From NCBI GenBank assembly GCA_027625915.1, contig JANTQA010000040.1, positions 496,001 through 560,000 on the forward strand: DNA of 64,000 nt, given 5' to 3'. Shown one piece after another: positions 12,069 through 24,313 of the stretch; the first letter of the stretch is position 1; each line of letters starts with the position of its first letter. The notes beneath the pieces are model-generated. The model was not told the origin of the DNA, did not search any database, and worked only from the letters and a program-made list of their open reading frames with translations. Origin of the DNA: Anaeramoeba flamelloides. Taxonomy: Eukaryota; Metamonada; Anaeramoebidae. A program made the translations under genes and the position numbers.

Positions 12069-13192
12069 TTTGGGATTCTGATTCCGATTCAAACATTAAT
12101 GAATTTTATATTGAGAATAAACTTAAAAACATCTGGATTCACCAAAAGATTATTTAAATTAAAAATTTAAGAAGAAAAACCTCAAATATTTGTTTTTATT
12201 AAGAAATATTATCAACTTTTTAATGATCTTTAAAAATAAATTTATTAATTATTAAAAATTGTGAAAAAGATAAAATTCAATGAAAAACTGAATTAAAACC
12301 AGAAATAAGTTGAGATTAATAATTGAAATAAAAAATAAATCATTTGATCCATTGGAATTAACAAAAAAAATATTAAATATTTTTTCAAAAAAGAATCAAA
12401 ATATGAATTCTAGAAATTTTATCAAGATTTAAATATCTTTTAAATTTTTTATTATCAAAAAGATGAATATAAGCACCAATTTTTACAATCAAAAAAATAT
12501 CATATCAAATTGTGATCAGAATTTTGTATATCTTTCATTAAAATAATGTCCTACAAATAAACAAATTAAATCATTGCACTAAATCAATTAATTATGAATA
12601 ATATTTTTTTCATATTAGTTTAATCATATTGGAATTAAGTTTAAATCCCGATGTTTTAAAATAAATTTGCCCTACTTTTTAGGAATTAGCTTTATTGAAA
12701 AATGCATAATTTTTTTAATTATATTTGAAAAAGTAGTATCGATTAAATGTAAAAAGTTATTGAATTCAACAACTCGATGTAAAAGCGAGTGTTTTAAATC
12801 CAAAACTATTTTTCAAAATGCTAAATACATATAAATCAAACTGAAAGTTTGAGCTGAATTCAAATTCAATGTTTTTATTTAAATTAAAAGCCTTACACCT
12901 CACTCAAAGTGGCTGTATTTTTGAAGAATAAATGCATACTCATTTCACAAATGACGAGATTTGTTATTAAAAAATAGCAAAATTAATAAAAATATTATCA
13001 TTTGAATATTGATTTATTGAAGTGTATTGTATCTTTAATAAAGGTAAAATGGAAATATTAATTCTTTAAAAAGTAGCTTTTTGGTGAGAAATTTCAAATA
13101 ATAGCATAAATCACCAAAAAAAAAAAAAAAAAATTAAAAAATCTTGTTATTATTAAGTAAAATTCTAAATAAATCTCTAAAATGATTTTAAT

Positions 13193-14171
13193 TTAAAAAA
13201 TTCTATAAGAGTGACCCATTGTACTTTTAAGGTAAACTGATCTGATGTTTTGCCAATTTTTTTTAAGGAGAGAAGTGAAGAAATTAGAGGCAACATTAAT
13301 ATTTTGGATGATTTGTTCTGGTTCCAAATCAACAGATCCAATTGGAACATTGATATTAACAGTTTTTTTAAGACGGAAACGGATTGTTCTTTTGGCTTCA
13401 TCGACTTTGCTGGAAAGTTTGGAGTTATGATCAATGGGGATTGGTACTTTATCAAGCTTATGGAGTCCTGGTCCAATTGTACGTGGGATCAAACGTGCTA
13501 AGTTTTTACTGGCCAAAAAGACATTATATTTCATTCCTATATAAAGAAAAAAGAAGGGCAGAGAGAAGAGAAGAAAAAATTTTAAAATTAACATCAAAGC
13601 AAAAAATAAAAAATAAAAAAAATAAAAAAAAAAAAAGACAAAAAGCAAAATTTGTTTTGAAAAAAAAAAAAAAAAAAACAAAGTACATACCGAATTTTTT
13701 GACTGGTCTCTTTTCCTTGTTAAAGGTTTTAAGGTAATCCATTGTAACAAAAGTAATTCCAAGTTCAGTACATTCGTCAGCGTGTTTGGCATCAGCAATC
13801 ATACAGATTTTTGAGTTGTGTCTGATCTTATATGGGACGACAACTGTTTTATTGAAACGTGGATCTTTGTTAGGATCGTAATTTTTTAAGGTGAATTGGA
13901 GTTCAATTGTTTCAACAAAATTTCTTTTTTTTTTTTTGGATCCTTCAAGAACATTGAGGACTGCTTGTTTTAAGACTTGTGGTGCAATTTTACTTTTAAT
14001 TTTATTTTTTTTTTAAAATTTTGGAAAAAAAATAATAAAAAAAAAAAAAAAAATACAAAAAGCAAATTAAAAAATTTAATGTTTAGCTTATTATTTAAAA
14101 AAATAAAAAAAAAAAAGAAAAAAAAAAAAATTTAAAAACAAAGCTGAAAAGTAAAGGGGTAATTACCTCAT
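13193..14171 (-). CDS. RPL10A: 60S ribosomal protein uL1 (L10a), 3 exons
   Basis: Component of the large ribosomal subunit L1 stalk. Exon 1 is only ATGAG (14171-14167), exon 2 is 13992-13691 and exon 3 is 13536-13193. The donors are GTAATT and GTATGT and the acceptors are AAAAG and ATATAG. Introns are 174 and 154 nt. The spliced frame has exactly 217 codons (216 aa; human RPL10A is 217 aa) and begins MSKIAPQVLKQAVLNVLEGS, matching the family start MSSKVSRDTLYEAVREVL. Family landmarks follow in order: NFVETIELQFTLKNYDP, then RPVKKFG|MKYNVFLAS across the second junction, then IPRTIGPGLHK, and SLLKKNWQNIRSVYLKSTMG near the C-terminus. The intron interiors are T-rich on the coding strand. Nothing suggests decay. 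Confidence 0.95.
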
Positions 14172-15389
14172 TTTAAAAAGTAAGGAATTTAAGAAAGTGT
14201 TAACTAAAAAAAATGATTTTGAAATTGAATTTTTTATTCTTCTCTTGAAATAACAACAAATTGAGTTAATAAAAATTGAATTCAATTTCGGTTCGAAGAA
14301 TGTTTGTGTTTTCAACAATAATTAATGAATTTTAAATTTGAATTGTTATTACGATTGAACTAAAATCAATTAGTTAAAATTAGAATTGTACCCTATTGAT
14401 TACGAATAAAGTGCTTGGCGTTTGAATTGAATCAAGTTATAACAAAAACTCGAATTAAGGTGGTAATCAAACTTTTAATAAGATAAAAGTTCAGATTATT
14501 ATCCTTTTTTCCTTTTGAAATATGCCTTTCATCGAGGATTGTTAGTTAACCTAATAATTAACAGAAATAGAGAAAGCAATAAAAAAGAGCCTAAACAAAC
14601 AATTCAAGATAACAATAATAATAGTTCACTTGTTGGAAAAGTCTGAAGTATCTCAAATAACCCCTGTTTTAAAAAAAAAGTTATTTTGGACTTAAAATGT
14701 TGTATTGGTATGTGATTTTTAAGGTTTACAACTCCTGTAATTTGAAAAAAGATTATCTTGTGTTGGGTTTGGGAGCTTGCTAATTTAGATCTTAGATGGT
14801 TGATCTGTTCTTTACTGATGGCTATAATATTGGTTTAAAAAAGACATTTTTTGACAATTTATTTTTTTTTTTTCCTAAATCTCAATTTGATAGGTCAAGA
14901 TTAAAACCTGGGAAGGTAAGTTTATGAAAAAATAAAAGTTGTAGGTTGTTCAAAAATGATTTTTTCAATGTGGTTTGGTTTAGTTTGTGACTTTTAAAAA
15001 AAATTTTTTTTTTTTAGGTAATTGAATACAAGGGAGAAAAACATTTCAATAGACAAAAGAAAAAATCAAAATTTAAAATTAGATATCATTTTTCTATTAA
15101 TCTTACATTCTTTAATTTGAAATTGGAGAAAAAAAGTAAATTGCCAAAAATTTTCTTTTTTGAACAACAATTAAAACTCATACTTAAGGACTATCTGAAT
15201 TTTATGCTCTGCGAGTATTGAAATACAAAGCAGTAAATAGGTTAAGACCTTTAGAATATAGTGAATTGAGGGAAAGTCAAATATTGTCAATTTTTACAAT
15301 TTAAGATTTTGACTAAAATCATTCATTGATCCAAAAACTTTTCGAAAAATCCCAACAAAGCAAGGCAAAAATAAAAAGCTATTTTTTTT

Positions 15390-15494
15390 GATATTGGGAA
15401 AATGTAACTCCACTTTCTTTTCAAATGGGTAGCTACACTCACCACCAACTCTAACATACTTCAATATAAAGTGGAGTGACATTTTCCCAATATC
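15390..15494. repeat. Foldback with 27-base arms
   Basis: The left arm (15390-15416) contains GATATTGGGAAAATGT followed by AACTCCACTTT. The right arm (15468-15494) contains AAAGTGGAGTGACATTTTCC followed by CAATATC. The arms are reverse complements with a single mismatch over 27 bases, separated by a 51-base loop. Such a strong hairpin is unlikely by chance. It may be a miniature transposon or a structured RNA source. Confidence 0.75.
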
Positions 15495-17929
15495 ATTTTG
15501 GAAGTCAAAAATTTTGAGTGAAAAAGTTTGGATTTGGAAAGTAAATTTTTTTTGCCTTCCTCAAAAAAACCTAAATTTTACATTTTAACAAGATCTATTA
15601 ACTCAACATTCTTTTGAGTTTATAATTCGTGTTGTGGGTATAGAAGTAATAGCCACTGGGAATAAATTTCGAATAATCCTTAATCCAAGATTGATCAGCC
15701 AAGAAACAAAATAATAAGTTAACATACCCAAGGCAAGATCATCTTTTTTCAAATTTCAGAGATTGTAAAACTTAAAAGTGATATAAAAATTTAATTGGTT
15801 ATCTCCTTATCTAATCAGAAATATTCCCTTCTTTTTATATACCATAGTTCATGTGGTATATAATAAAAAATTATAACCTTCAAAAATACACTGGTTACAT
15901 TTCGGAATCTACCTCTTTGATAATCTCTTTTACAAGTCAAAAAATTGAGATGGGCGGGGTAAAAAGTTTCCATTTACTCATTTTTTAAATACAAAAAAAG
16001 TTAATTCAGAGAAAAAAAAAGTTATTTTCAGATTTAAACTGGGGTTGGTTTTGAGGAATGATTTTTTTTTGATAAAATATTTGGTTACTAACTGTTTTTC
16101 AAAATAATTTCGGAAGAGATCAAAATAGGGGGGTTCAATGATTAATAAATTGATATTTTGGGGATATTTTATTCCATTTACTTTTTAAATTTTAAATAAA
16201 TGATAATTTCAAATAGATTAAAGGTTACATGCTTGAAAACAAAACAAATATAATGTAAAATCATATTATTTTAGTTTTTTATTGATTAGTCTTAAATAAT
16301 TTGTCTTTTAAGGATCATTAAAATATGAATTTTTAAAAAAATTATTTTCAAAAATCTGAATTTGAAAAGGGAAATATGGTGGATTCCAAGATATTTAATA
16401 ATAAGTAGAGTTTGAATGTTGCAACATTATGTTTTTTATTTAGTTATTATCCAATTATAGTTAAATATTTTGCTAATTTTTTATATGGTTTGAGTAATTG
16501 GGGGAGTAGTTATTAGAAAATTCTTATTTTTATTTGGGTGAAGGTAAATACTAAAAAAATAACAACATCACTCAAATCAAATAGTTCTTTTTCATTTCAA
16601 ACGATTTTCTTTTCAACAAAAAAAAATAAAATCTTTTTTAAAAGTTAAAAAAATATTATAATATTATTTTTCAATTTGAAAGGATATTTTGAACCGTTTG
16701 TTATTTTTGAAAGTAAAATTTTCATTCATAAAACTGAACCGTTCAAAAACAATTATTATATATTTTTTTTTAATTTAGTTTAACGAAAGACAATTTCAAA
16801 AATAAAAGTTAAATATAAAATAGATCAAACAAAAAAGAAAAAAAAAAGGTATAAAAAAAAAGGAAAAAAACTTCTTAAATATACAGAGCAAAAAGAAAAA
16901 AAAAACAGAAGGATAAAGAAGTATATTTTTTTCCGTAGTAAATCTCTAATTTTCAAATCATCACGAGGAAAAAGGAGATATATAAATAGCAATACTTATA
17001 CTTTCTATGGGTAGTAATTGTCCAAAATAATTTCAATTGGTAAATTGGGGATCATGGATATTTTGATACTACCATTCATTACAATTTGCAATTATTTGGT
17101 GTTTGGGGGTGGGGGTAGTCTCAAGATATAAGATATTCTTATTAAAACTAATAATACTTTTGATTATGTCTGCTTTAATTATGACGGTTACTTCATTGGC
17201 TGATGGGAAGATATAATTTGTAATATTTTACTCTGTTGCAACATAGTAAATAATAGGCCATAAAAAGACAGAACCAAATAAATTTATGTTATTTTGTTTA
17301 TTTATCGATCTTTTTTCCTTCTTTTTTATTTTTTTCCTGTTTTCTCGCGATTTATTTTTCGAAGATCTTTTTTACAGCATCGATTATATTCCCCGCCTTT
17401 TTTATTCGTTCTCGCTATTTTAAATTGGTAATTGGGTAACTATGTTGAATATTTTCGCTTATTACGGCTTTAAACATCAATATATATATATATATATATA
17501 TATTCCATTGAATTTCTTTTTTTTGTTCTTATTTTTATTTTATTAAGCATAAAATAGTTTTACTGCTTATAAAAAAGTCTAATTAATGATTAATTATTAT
17601 TAAGTAAAAATTTTGGATAAATAAATGTTCAGTGAAACTAAATGGTTTAAAAGAATTTTTTAATAAAATTTTTTTGTAATTTGGTGAATTGAAATGAATT
17701 TAACATTTTTGATAAAAATATTAATATTTTTACTACATTTTTTTTTAGATCAATAATTTACAAGAAGTTTAAACTGATTTAAACTTTTCTATTTTCAAAG
17801 TTTTTATTACCAGGGTGACCATATATGGTCAAAAAAGAAACAAAAATTAATTTCGAAAAAAAAATAATAAATATTTATTTATTCTCTTCTAGTATAAGAT
17901 ATTCTTTTTTTTTGATATTGGCGTTGTTT

Positions 17930-18446
17930 CAGTAAAAACGACTAAAAATAATTTATAAATATCAATAATTTTATATCATTACCGCTCTTAATAATAAATA
18001 AGGGGTGTAAAGATTAATAAGAATTATATAAGATCCAATAGATTCTATGGTATAAATTTATTTAATACAATAGATTTTCTTAAAAATTGAAAAACTCAAA
18101 AATCATATCCCACCATAGAAAAAAAAAACAATAATGTTAATTTTCGAGGTTGTTCAAACCTGAAGAAATATCTTATATTTTACAATATTATTTTTATAAA
18201 CATATGTCCGCTCACTAAATGACATTAGAATAGCAATTTTGTATCAAGTTGCCAAAGACCTGTGAAATATTTTTTTCATTGCCAAACAAATTAGTTACAA
18301 AAAAAATTAGAAAAAAAATATATTAAAATGTTTTCAACTTTGAAATTTTCAAAAAAAAAATTTATCTTCAAAAATCCAATCAAACTAAATAAACATATGA
18401 AATTCACAGATTACGACATAACTCTTTTGGCTGTGAAATAGTTTAT
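17930..18446 (+). mobile_element. MITE family A, decayed copy
   Basis: Starts GTTGTTTCAGTAAAAACG, contains AAAATTGAAAAACTCAAA and GACATTAGAATAGCA in the family order, and ends ACTCTTTTGGCTGTGAAATA. It is shorter and much more diverged than the copies at 8.5 and 61 kb, so it is older. Confidence 0.55.
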
Positions 18447-18801
18447 GAAAAACAGTTTAATTCGAAATAAAAATTTTATATTTGATAAAATAAATACTCA
18501 ATCACTTTTAGGAAAAAAATAAAAATAAAAAACCAAAAACTCTTTTTCATTTTAAAAAAAAAAATTAAAATCGAAATAATGAAAAAAAAAAAAATATTTT
18601 TTTTTATTTTGAAAATATTGAAAATAAAATTTATTTTTACAAAAATTATAATTAACTAATTTGTGAAATAATTTAAAAGGTATTACAAAAAAGAATTGAA
18701 ATAATTGAATTTATCAATTAATAAATTGTGTTTAAAAATAAATAAATAAAATCCTAAATGAAAAATATTGCTAAATCTATTTAGGATTTTATCTTAATAA
18801 T

Positions 18802-18806
18802 AAATA

Positions 18807-18842
<36 letters not shown>

Positions 18843-18868
18843 AATAAAGAAAGAAAGAAATAAAGAAA
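18802..18868 (+). repeat. AAAG microsatellite with AAAT interruptions
   Basis: Runs of the 4-base unit AAAG, interrupted by AAAT units, followed by AAAT-unit runs around 18895-18960. Confidence 0.9.
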
Positions 18869-19164
18869 TGGTATAAACAATAATAAAAAAAGAAAATAAA
18901 TAAATAAATAAATAAAAAAAGTGAAAATAAAAAAATAAATAAATAAATAAAAAAAAAAAAAAAGACTTGAATTGTCTTTGTGAATAAATTAAATATTATT
19001 CATCCAAAATAAATCAAAATCAAAATTTTATTACAAAAGAAACAAAAGAAATCAAAGAAAAGGATAATTTCAGGAGAAATTATAATAAATTAAATGGGTT
19101 CCTTTCTTTCTTTTCTTTCCTTTATATTAAAAATTTGAGTCTTGAAATAAACTAAACAAATAAC

Positions 19165-20584
19165 CTATTTTTCAAAAATATTTGGAGATTCTGTTAAAAT
19201 ATTCCAATTATTGAAATCCATTCCACTAAAAGAAAAGGAATTGCTAATTGAGTAAGAAATGAGTAACGGTGTTAATTCTATTTTATTTTGAATAAAGGGA
19301 TTTTCATGGAGCTGGTTTTCTTTTTCTTCTTTGATTACTTCTTCTACGACCTGTTGTTGTGGTTGCTGCTTCTGCTTATGTTGTTGTTGTTGTTGTTGCT
19401 GCTTTTGTTGTGAATTTTCTTGAAAATGAGAAAAAATATTTTCAATTTGATTATTATCGTTCAATGGCTGAAAATTATTATTTTCTTGCAAGTCATCAAA
19501 ACTGATAATGTTAAGGGGCGAATTTTTCTCATTAAAATCAGTTGAAAAGGAAGTTTCATAATTTTTCTTTTCAAAAAATGAACAAGATGTCCTTGGATCT
19601 GTTTTGATTTGAGTTTCATTGAAAAGAAATGGTTCCGATAATTGGAAATCTTCAGTGAAATACAATGTCTCGTCAAAGTTCGAAAAACTTTCAAAAAGAT
19701 GGTTTTGTTTCTTGAGTAGCCTTCTTTGTTTGCTTGATTGAGATCGAGTCACTTTTCTTGTGGCCTGTAATTCATTTGCGAATTTGCCTTTGCAACTTCT
19801 GTTTCTCTTTCGGATTGAGACTGGTGGGACATAAGGTGAGAGGATTTTTTGTTTTTCTTTTTTTTGAGATAATTTCATTTTGCTCATTTGGGGAAATTTC
19901 ATGTTTTCAAGATTAAGGCCATTTTTTTGGCTCTTGTTGGCCCGATCAACATTAATTAATGTTTCTTTACATCGAAGTTCTTGTTTTTGTGATTGCTTGT
20001 GTTTGTGTTTATGATCTTGCTCTTTCTCTTGAGTCTCTTTTTCCTTTTTCAAACGAGCAGACAAAGTAGAATACCAATAGTTTTTTAGCATGTTGTCTGG
20101 CCTGCCCTTGAAAAAGGTTGCCAATTTGCACCATTTGCTCCCAATTTCTGCAATCTTGGAAACCAAAAGCTCCTCTTCTTCTCTTGTGATTGGTGATCGA
20201 TCAATGGTTGGGTCAAGTTGGTTCTTCCATCGTTCACGGCATTGCTTGGGGTTCCTTCCGGGTACCAATTTGGAAATCTTGGTCCAAACCATATTCTCCT
20301 TTCCCACCTTCGTAACAATTTGTGTCAAAATCTGATCCTCGGTGGCATTCCATGTTCCTTTCTTTGATCGGATTTGGAAGATGTGGCGATAACGCAACAA
20401 ACACGAAACCTCGTTGAGGTTTTCGAAATTACTTGCGATTTGATCCCAGCACTTCTCTCCGTGTTCCTCAACTAGCGCAACCAATTTCTGATCCATTTGT
20501 GAATCCCATTTATTGATTTCAAGTGTTTGTTGTTGTGTAAGTTCCGAATAAAGTTGATTTGTTTTCTGTTTACTGTTTTTTGAC
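19165..20584 (-). CDS. Three-repeat Myb-type DNA-binding protein
   Basis: Probable nuclear transcription factor of the R1R2R3 Myb group. Numbered from the ATG at 20496, R2 spans about 45-96 (W49, W71, W90; GRNPKQCRERWKNQLDP is the classic recognition helix) and R3 about 97-150 (I103, W122, W141). R1 is atypical: W17 is present and Y36 replaces the third Trp. The first Trp of R1 is in the codons just before that ATG (NKWDSQ), so the ATG at 20496 would cut off the first helix. The frame stays open upstream beyond 20600 without another ATG, so a 5' exon spliced at about 20585 (AACAATAG before GTC) is likely. The C-terminal half is Gln/Lys/His-rich with a polyQ tract, as in activation regions, and the protein ends NIFEK. 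It is a long single exon of over 1.3 kb. Confidence 0.85.
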
Positions 20585-21888
20585 CTATTGTTCGGAATAT
20601 CGAATATTAAAAAAGAAACAATTTGAGAATTTTAAGAAAAATGGCTTTTTTAATTTTCAATTTTTTATTTTTTATTTTTTATTTTTTGAACTTTTCTTAC
20701 ATTAGTAATACAATTAAAGAGTTGTTTTGGAATTTTACACAATTTAAATGTTTATTAAAAAAAATGTTTATCAAAGGTTTTGATAAAAAAATAAAAATAC
20801 AGACTCGGAAAAAAGTCTTCAGCAAATATTATCAAGTTCACGATCACCAAACCATCAGGCATATGAACAGTATTAGAATTTCTCATTATGGATTCTCCTT
20901 TATCCTTTGATTTAAAGATCAGAAAAAAATTGAGTATTTAGAATACAAAATCTTCACCAAACACACAGTTTGAAGATAATCCAAAGATTTTAGTGGTAAA
21001 AGAAGACTTGTTTTAAAACTTTAAATCTCTGACTCATGATTTTTCAACTCCTCAAAATTATTTTTGACATTTGTATCATAAATCACCACAAAATGCTATG
21101 GTAAGTTTAGTTACACGATACCAAACAAAACCCTAACATATAAAGTTGTTCAAATTTCATTATTAAAAAGTTATACAAAAGTTTTCAAAAAAATCATCTA
21201 AACGCGAAAATTCTTTAAAGAAATTTGGTTTGTCGAATACCATCTCAAAATCAATTTTAAATCATATTTGTATGATTACTTAGGGTTCTTTTGTTGAAAA
21301 GAATCAAGAGAAAAATTCTCGAATTTTGAATATCTTTAATTACAAAATACTGGAAGATTTTTTAGTTTCCTTTTTTTCAATTTTTGAGTTATTTTCCTCA
21401 ATCAGAATCATAAATTCAATAGAGGGACACAGATTTTGAATAGAAATCGTTTAATAAACTCCAACGAAATGCATTTTTTTAATAATTCTTTTTCAATTTG
21501 TGGAAAAAGTTTTGTTCAACATTTTTTATGAATTGAGAATTTGTGTACTTCTCAGAACCCACAGTAACCAAACTATAACTCCTAAATAGTATTTTGGAAT
21601 TATTTTTGAAAAAGTAAACAGTAAAGTCTGTTCTTTTTTTTGCAACAATATTAATTTAAATTGAGAAAACTCGATTTTTGAAGATATAAATAATTTTGCC
21701 TGAGAAATTATAGTTTTTCATTAAGCCAATTTTTGAACTGCCCTACCTTATTATGGGTCTTTGTTTTCTAAATGGTCAAAAAAATTTCTCTTCATTTTTT
21801 TTTTTTTTCTTATAAAAATTAAGTTTTTCAAAAAAAAGGGGTAATTTTTATGCTCTTTTTTTTGTTTAGTTCTAATTTGAGATAATAC

Positions 21889-21954
21889 ACACCCACACAC
21901 ATACACCCCCCCCCCCACACACATGTAGATATATATATATCTATATAATGGCTT
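21889..21954 (+). repeat. Simple-sequence patch: CA, poly-C and TA runs
   Basis: Consecutive ACACACCC-type, polyC (13 C) and TATATA runs. They produce a spurious Val/Cys/Tyr-rich frame on the minus strand. Confidence 0.85.
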
Positions 21955-22387
21955 AACTAAGAATCCTGAAGGCAACTCAGATTATTTGGAATTGAAAAAA
22001 AGTAAACACATGATAATTTATGACATAAAAAATGCAAATAAATTTTTTTTAAAAAGTGAATACTTTTTTTATTAAAACTGTTTTTCTTCCCACCCCCTTG
22101 CTTCGTTTAAGTACTGATCTCTCACTTTCAAAAATTATTAATTTTGAAAAAAATTTTTCACTTTTTTACAATAACAAATTTCGAAAAAGTTTTGGAAAAA
22201 ATTTTCAAATTTATAAAATGACTATCCAGTATTTCCTGAATTTTTTCAAAAGCTTTTATGTTTTGTGCTTATGGAATCAGTATTGTTAAATTTGCATGTT
22301 CAGACTTGGCAAACTTGTTTTTAAATTCAAAAGCCCAGTTTCTTTTTTTTTTTCAAATTATTTTTTTGGGAATTTTCAAATATAAAC

Positions 22388-22981
22388 TACAGTGATCGTA
22401 ATAATGCGTCCATAATGTCTTTAATCCATGTTTCAAAATATAGTCAGTGCTTTTTTCTTTCTTGTTCCAATGCAACACCCAGTAGGCTACCAAATAATGT
22501 ATCTAAGTCCAAATCAATTTTGAAAGTAAACCTCTTGATTTTAACAGTAAAATTTCAATTAGGAATGTAATTATTAGAAAATTTTACTTAATTTATTTAT
22601 TTATTTATAGAAAGGAGTAATTTTTGAAAATTTATCAAATAAAAAAAAAGAGAAGCAGAAAAATTATTAAAATATGTATAAAAAATAATAAAAATTTTAC
22701 TTAGTTTTTTCAAAATTTTTAGTTTTTTTTTGATGATAATAATTTTCTGAAAAAGAAACTCTATTGTTTGATTTAAATTTTCCAAATTTATCCTTCATTT
22801 TTAAAATTTTGTTTTAGATAATAGAACTTTAAGAAACAAATATACATATTTAATTAGTGTTTATTCTTTCTTTAATCTGTTGATCAATATATAGTACTTT
22901 TATAACAAAAAAACACTAATTTAATTTTGAAACATGGATTAATTTTTGTTTTTTTTTGCATACTTTATTCTGACAACAGTA
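22388..22981. mobile_element. MITE family C, copy 1 (594 bp)
   Basis: Begins TACAGTGATCGTAATAATGC and ends TTCTGACAACAGTA, the approximate inverse. Long imperfect inverted similarity continues inward: AATCCATGTTTCAAAAT on the left is the reverse complement of the GAAACATGGATT block near the right end. The whole element matches 48955-49438 (CTTGTTCCAATGCAAC against CTTGTTCCAAGGCAAC, CTACCAAATA, AAATCAATTTTGAAAG). The TA-CAGTG type ends fit a Tc1/mariner-derived element. Confidence 0.65.
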
Positions 22982-23613
22982 TATATTAATCAATAAAAGA
23001 ACTTTGTAATAAACATAAAATCAACAAGAAAGTAGTTTATATCAGTTCAATTGCCCAAAAAGAAAAACCAACAACGAAAAAACCAATGTTAAAATTATCT
23101 GTAAAAAAAAAAATTTCTTTTTGGCTGTTAAACAGAAAACTCGGTATTTTTTCAAAAACTTTCTATATTTCATTTTTCTGATAAATTTAAAATTTAAGCA
23201 AAAATTGTAAATACATTTCCCATTTTACATACAAAAAAGAGAATGTTTTTGGCAACTATTAATCTTTTTAATTGCAATATTTAACACATATTATAAATCT
23301 ATCAATTTTAACCCTTTGGTAAATGCAAAAATCAATAAAAACACAAACCCCCCAAAAAGTAATTGAGAAAAGTACTGAAAAATAAGTACCTTGGCATTAG
23401 GGAGAAAATTTAAAATATAGAATCATTTTTATCAATTTAAATTATATAAAGGCATTTTATTTTTAGAGAGGTGTTTGATTATTGTGAATATAAAGAAAAC
23501 TAAGAAAAATATTTTATTGTAAAAAGAAAAATTGACTAAAATTTACAATCTTAATTTAGAGAATTTATAAAAATTATTAAAGGAAATAAAATTTCTAGTT
23601 TATTTATTTATAG

Positions 23614-23726
23614 ACAAATGAAATTATCGGAATCGATACATTCCGATGAATTTATAATTGATCTATACCGTAATCATAATAAATTATATTTTGATTTTCA
23701 GTCATTTTATCAATTAATTTTTGGAG
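23614..23726 (+). CDS. Candidate isolated exon, unknown product
   Basis: A 113-base open segment is bounded by a good acceptor (TTTATTTATTTATAG before ACAAATG) and a GTTTGT donor of the kind used by the NT-C2 gene. It encodes MKLSESIHSDEFIIDLYRNH followed by NKLYFDFQSFYQLIFG, which is protein-like rather than the Phe/Lys runs of random AT-rich frames. The ATG at 23618 could be a start, or the exon may be internal. I found no partner exon upstream or downstream, and I do not recognise the sequence. Confidence 0.3.
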
Positions 23727-23829
23727 GTTTGTATTTTTTTCGATTTTACATTTACCAAAGGGTTAAAATTGATAGATTTAGACTATGCAAATTTCACATC
23801 AAATGGAACAGGCAGCAATAGAATAATAA

Positions 23830-24313
23830 ACACCTTTAAAGGGGATTGAATGGGGATTGACAGAAATAATTTCTTGAGAAAATTTCGAAATTGAAATCAT
23901 TTTTTCACAGTTTTGCACATTTTTGTTTTACTTTTTTTCATTTTTTTATACTGATTCATTTAAAAAAAAATTTTATTACAAGATCGCTAGCCACTAGGTA
24001 AAAATATATTATTTTACTGTTATTGAAACAGTGAAAAATATTGTTGAGAAACCATTTTTATTACTATTAGAATTATATTTGAACTTCAATATGAGATCAA
24101 AATAATCTTGGTTATTTTACTCAATAGTGCCCAAATAATTTGAGTTTTTTAATTTTTGAGAAATTCTATTGATTTATTATTTTTATTTCATAGAACTACC
24201 GACTTTCTTTTATATGTTTAATTCCACTTATTTTTTATTTTATCTTCAAAGCCCAATTATAAAAAATAGTTGATATCTGAAAAAAAGATATGGCTACTTA
24301 GAGAGAAACAAAG
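23830..24313 (-). mobile_element. MITE family A, decayed reverse copy
   Basis: Carries GAAATTGAAATCATTTTTTC, ATTGCAAGATC-like and ACTGTTATTGAAACAGTG segments in the order of the reverse-oriented family. The ends are poorly preserved (GGGGATTGACAG and GAGAAACAAAGCCC). Confidence 0.45.

Larger units (their letters stand above)
8241..13192. other. Gene-poor spacer with MITEs
   Basis: No gene that I can support. Contents are a family A MITE (8451-9154), repeat D copy 2 (9367-9500), a (TA)n run near 10545-10577 and a family B MITE (11869-12068). The stretch around 9595-9830 is less AT-rich than its surroundings (GGGGGCACAG, GGCTGGGCAC) but has no open frame. Around 10829-10940 both strands show splice-like motifs and short frames, which I could not turn into a gene. 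Confidence 0.5.
14172..19164. other. Gene-free AT-rich spacer
   Basis: No coding sequence supported. Contains a foldback (15390-15494), a (TA)n run (about 17481-17502), a decayed family A MITE (17930-18446), a tetranucleotide microsatellite (18802-18868) and poly-A-rich runs to 18965. A T-rich stretch near 17320-17420 has unusual CG and CGCG sites (TTTTCTCGCGATTT) but no frame. Confidence 0.5.

Noticed and set aside
13245-13737. Plus-strand frames overlapping RPL10A
   Set aside because: They are antisense to confirmed uL1 exons and an intron, and show no domain of their own.
14283-14310. tRNA-like GGTTCGAAG
   Set aside because: No matching acceptor stem or D-arm around it.
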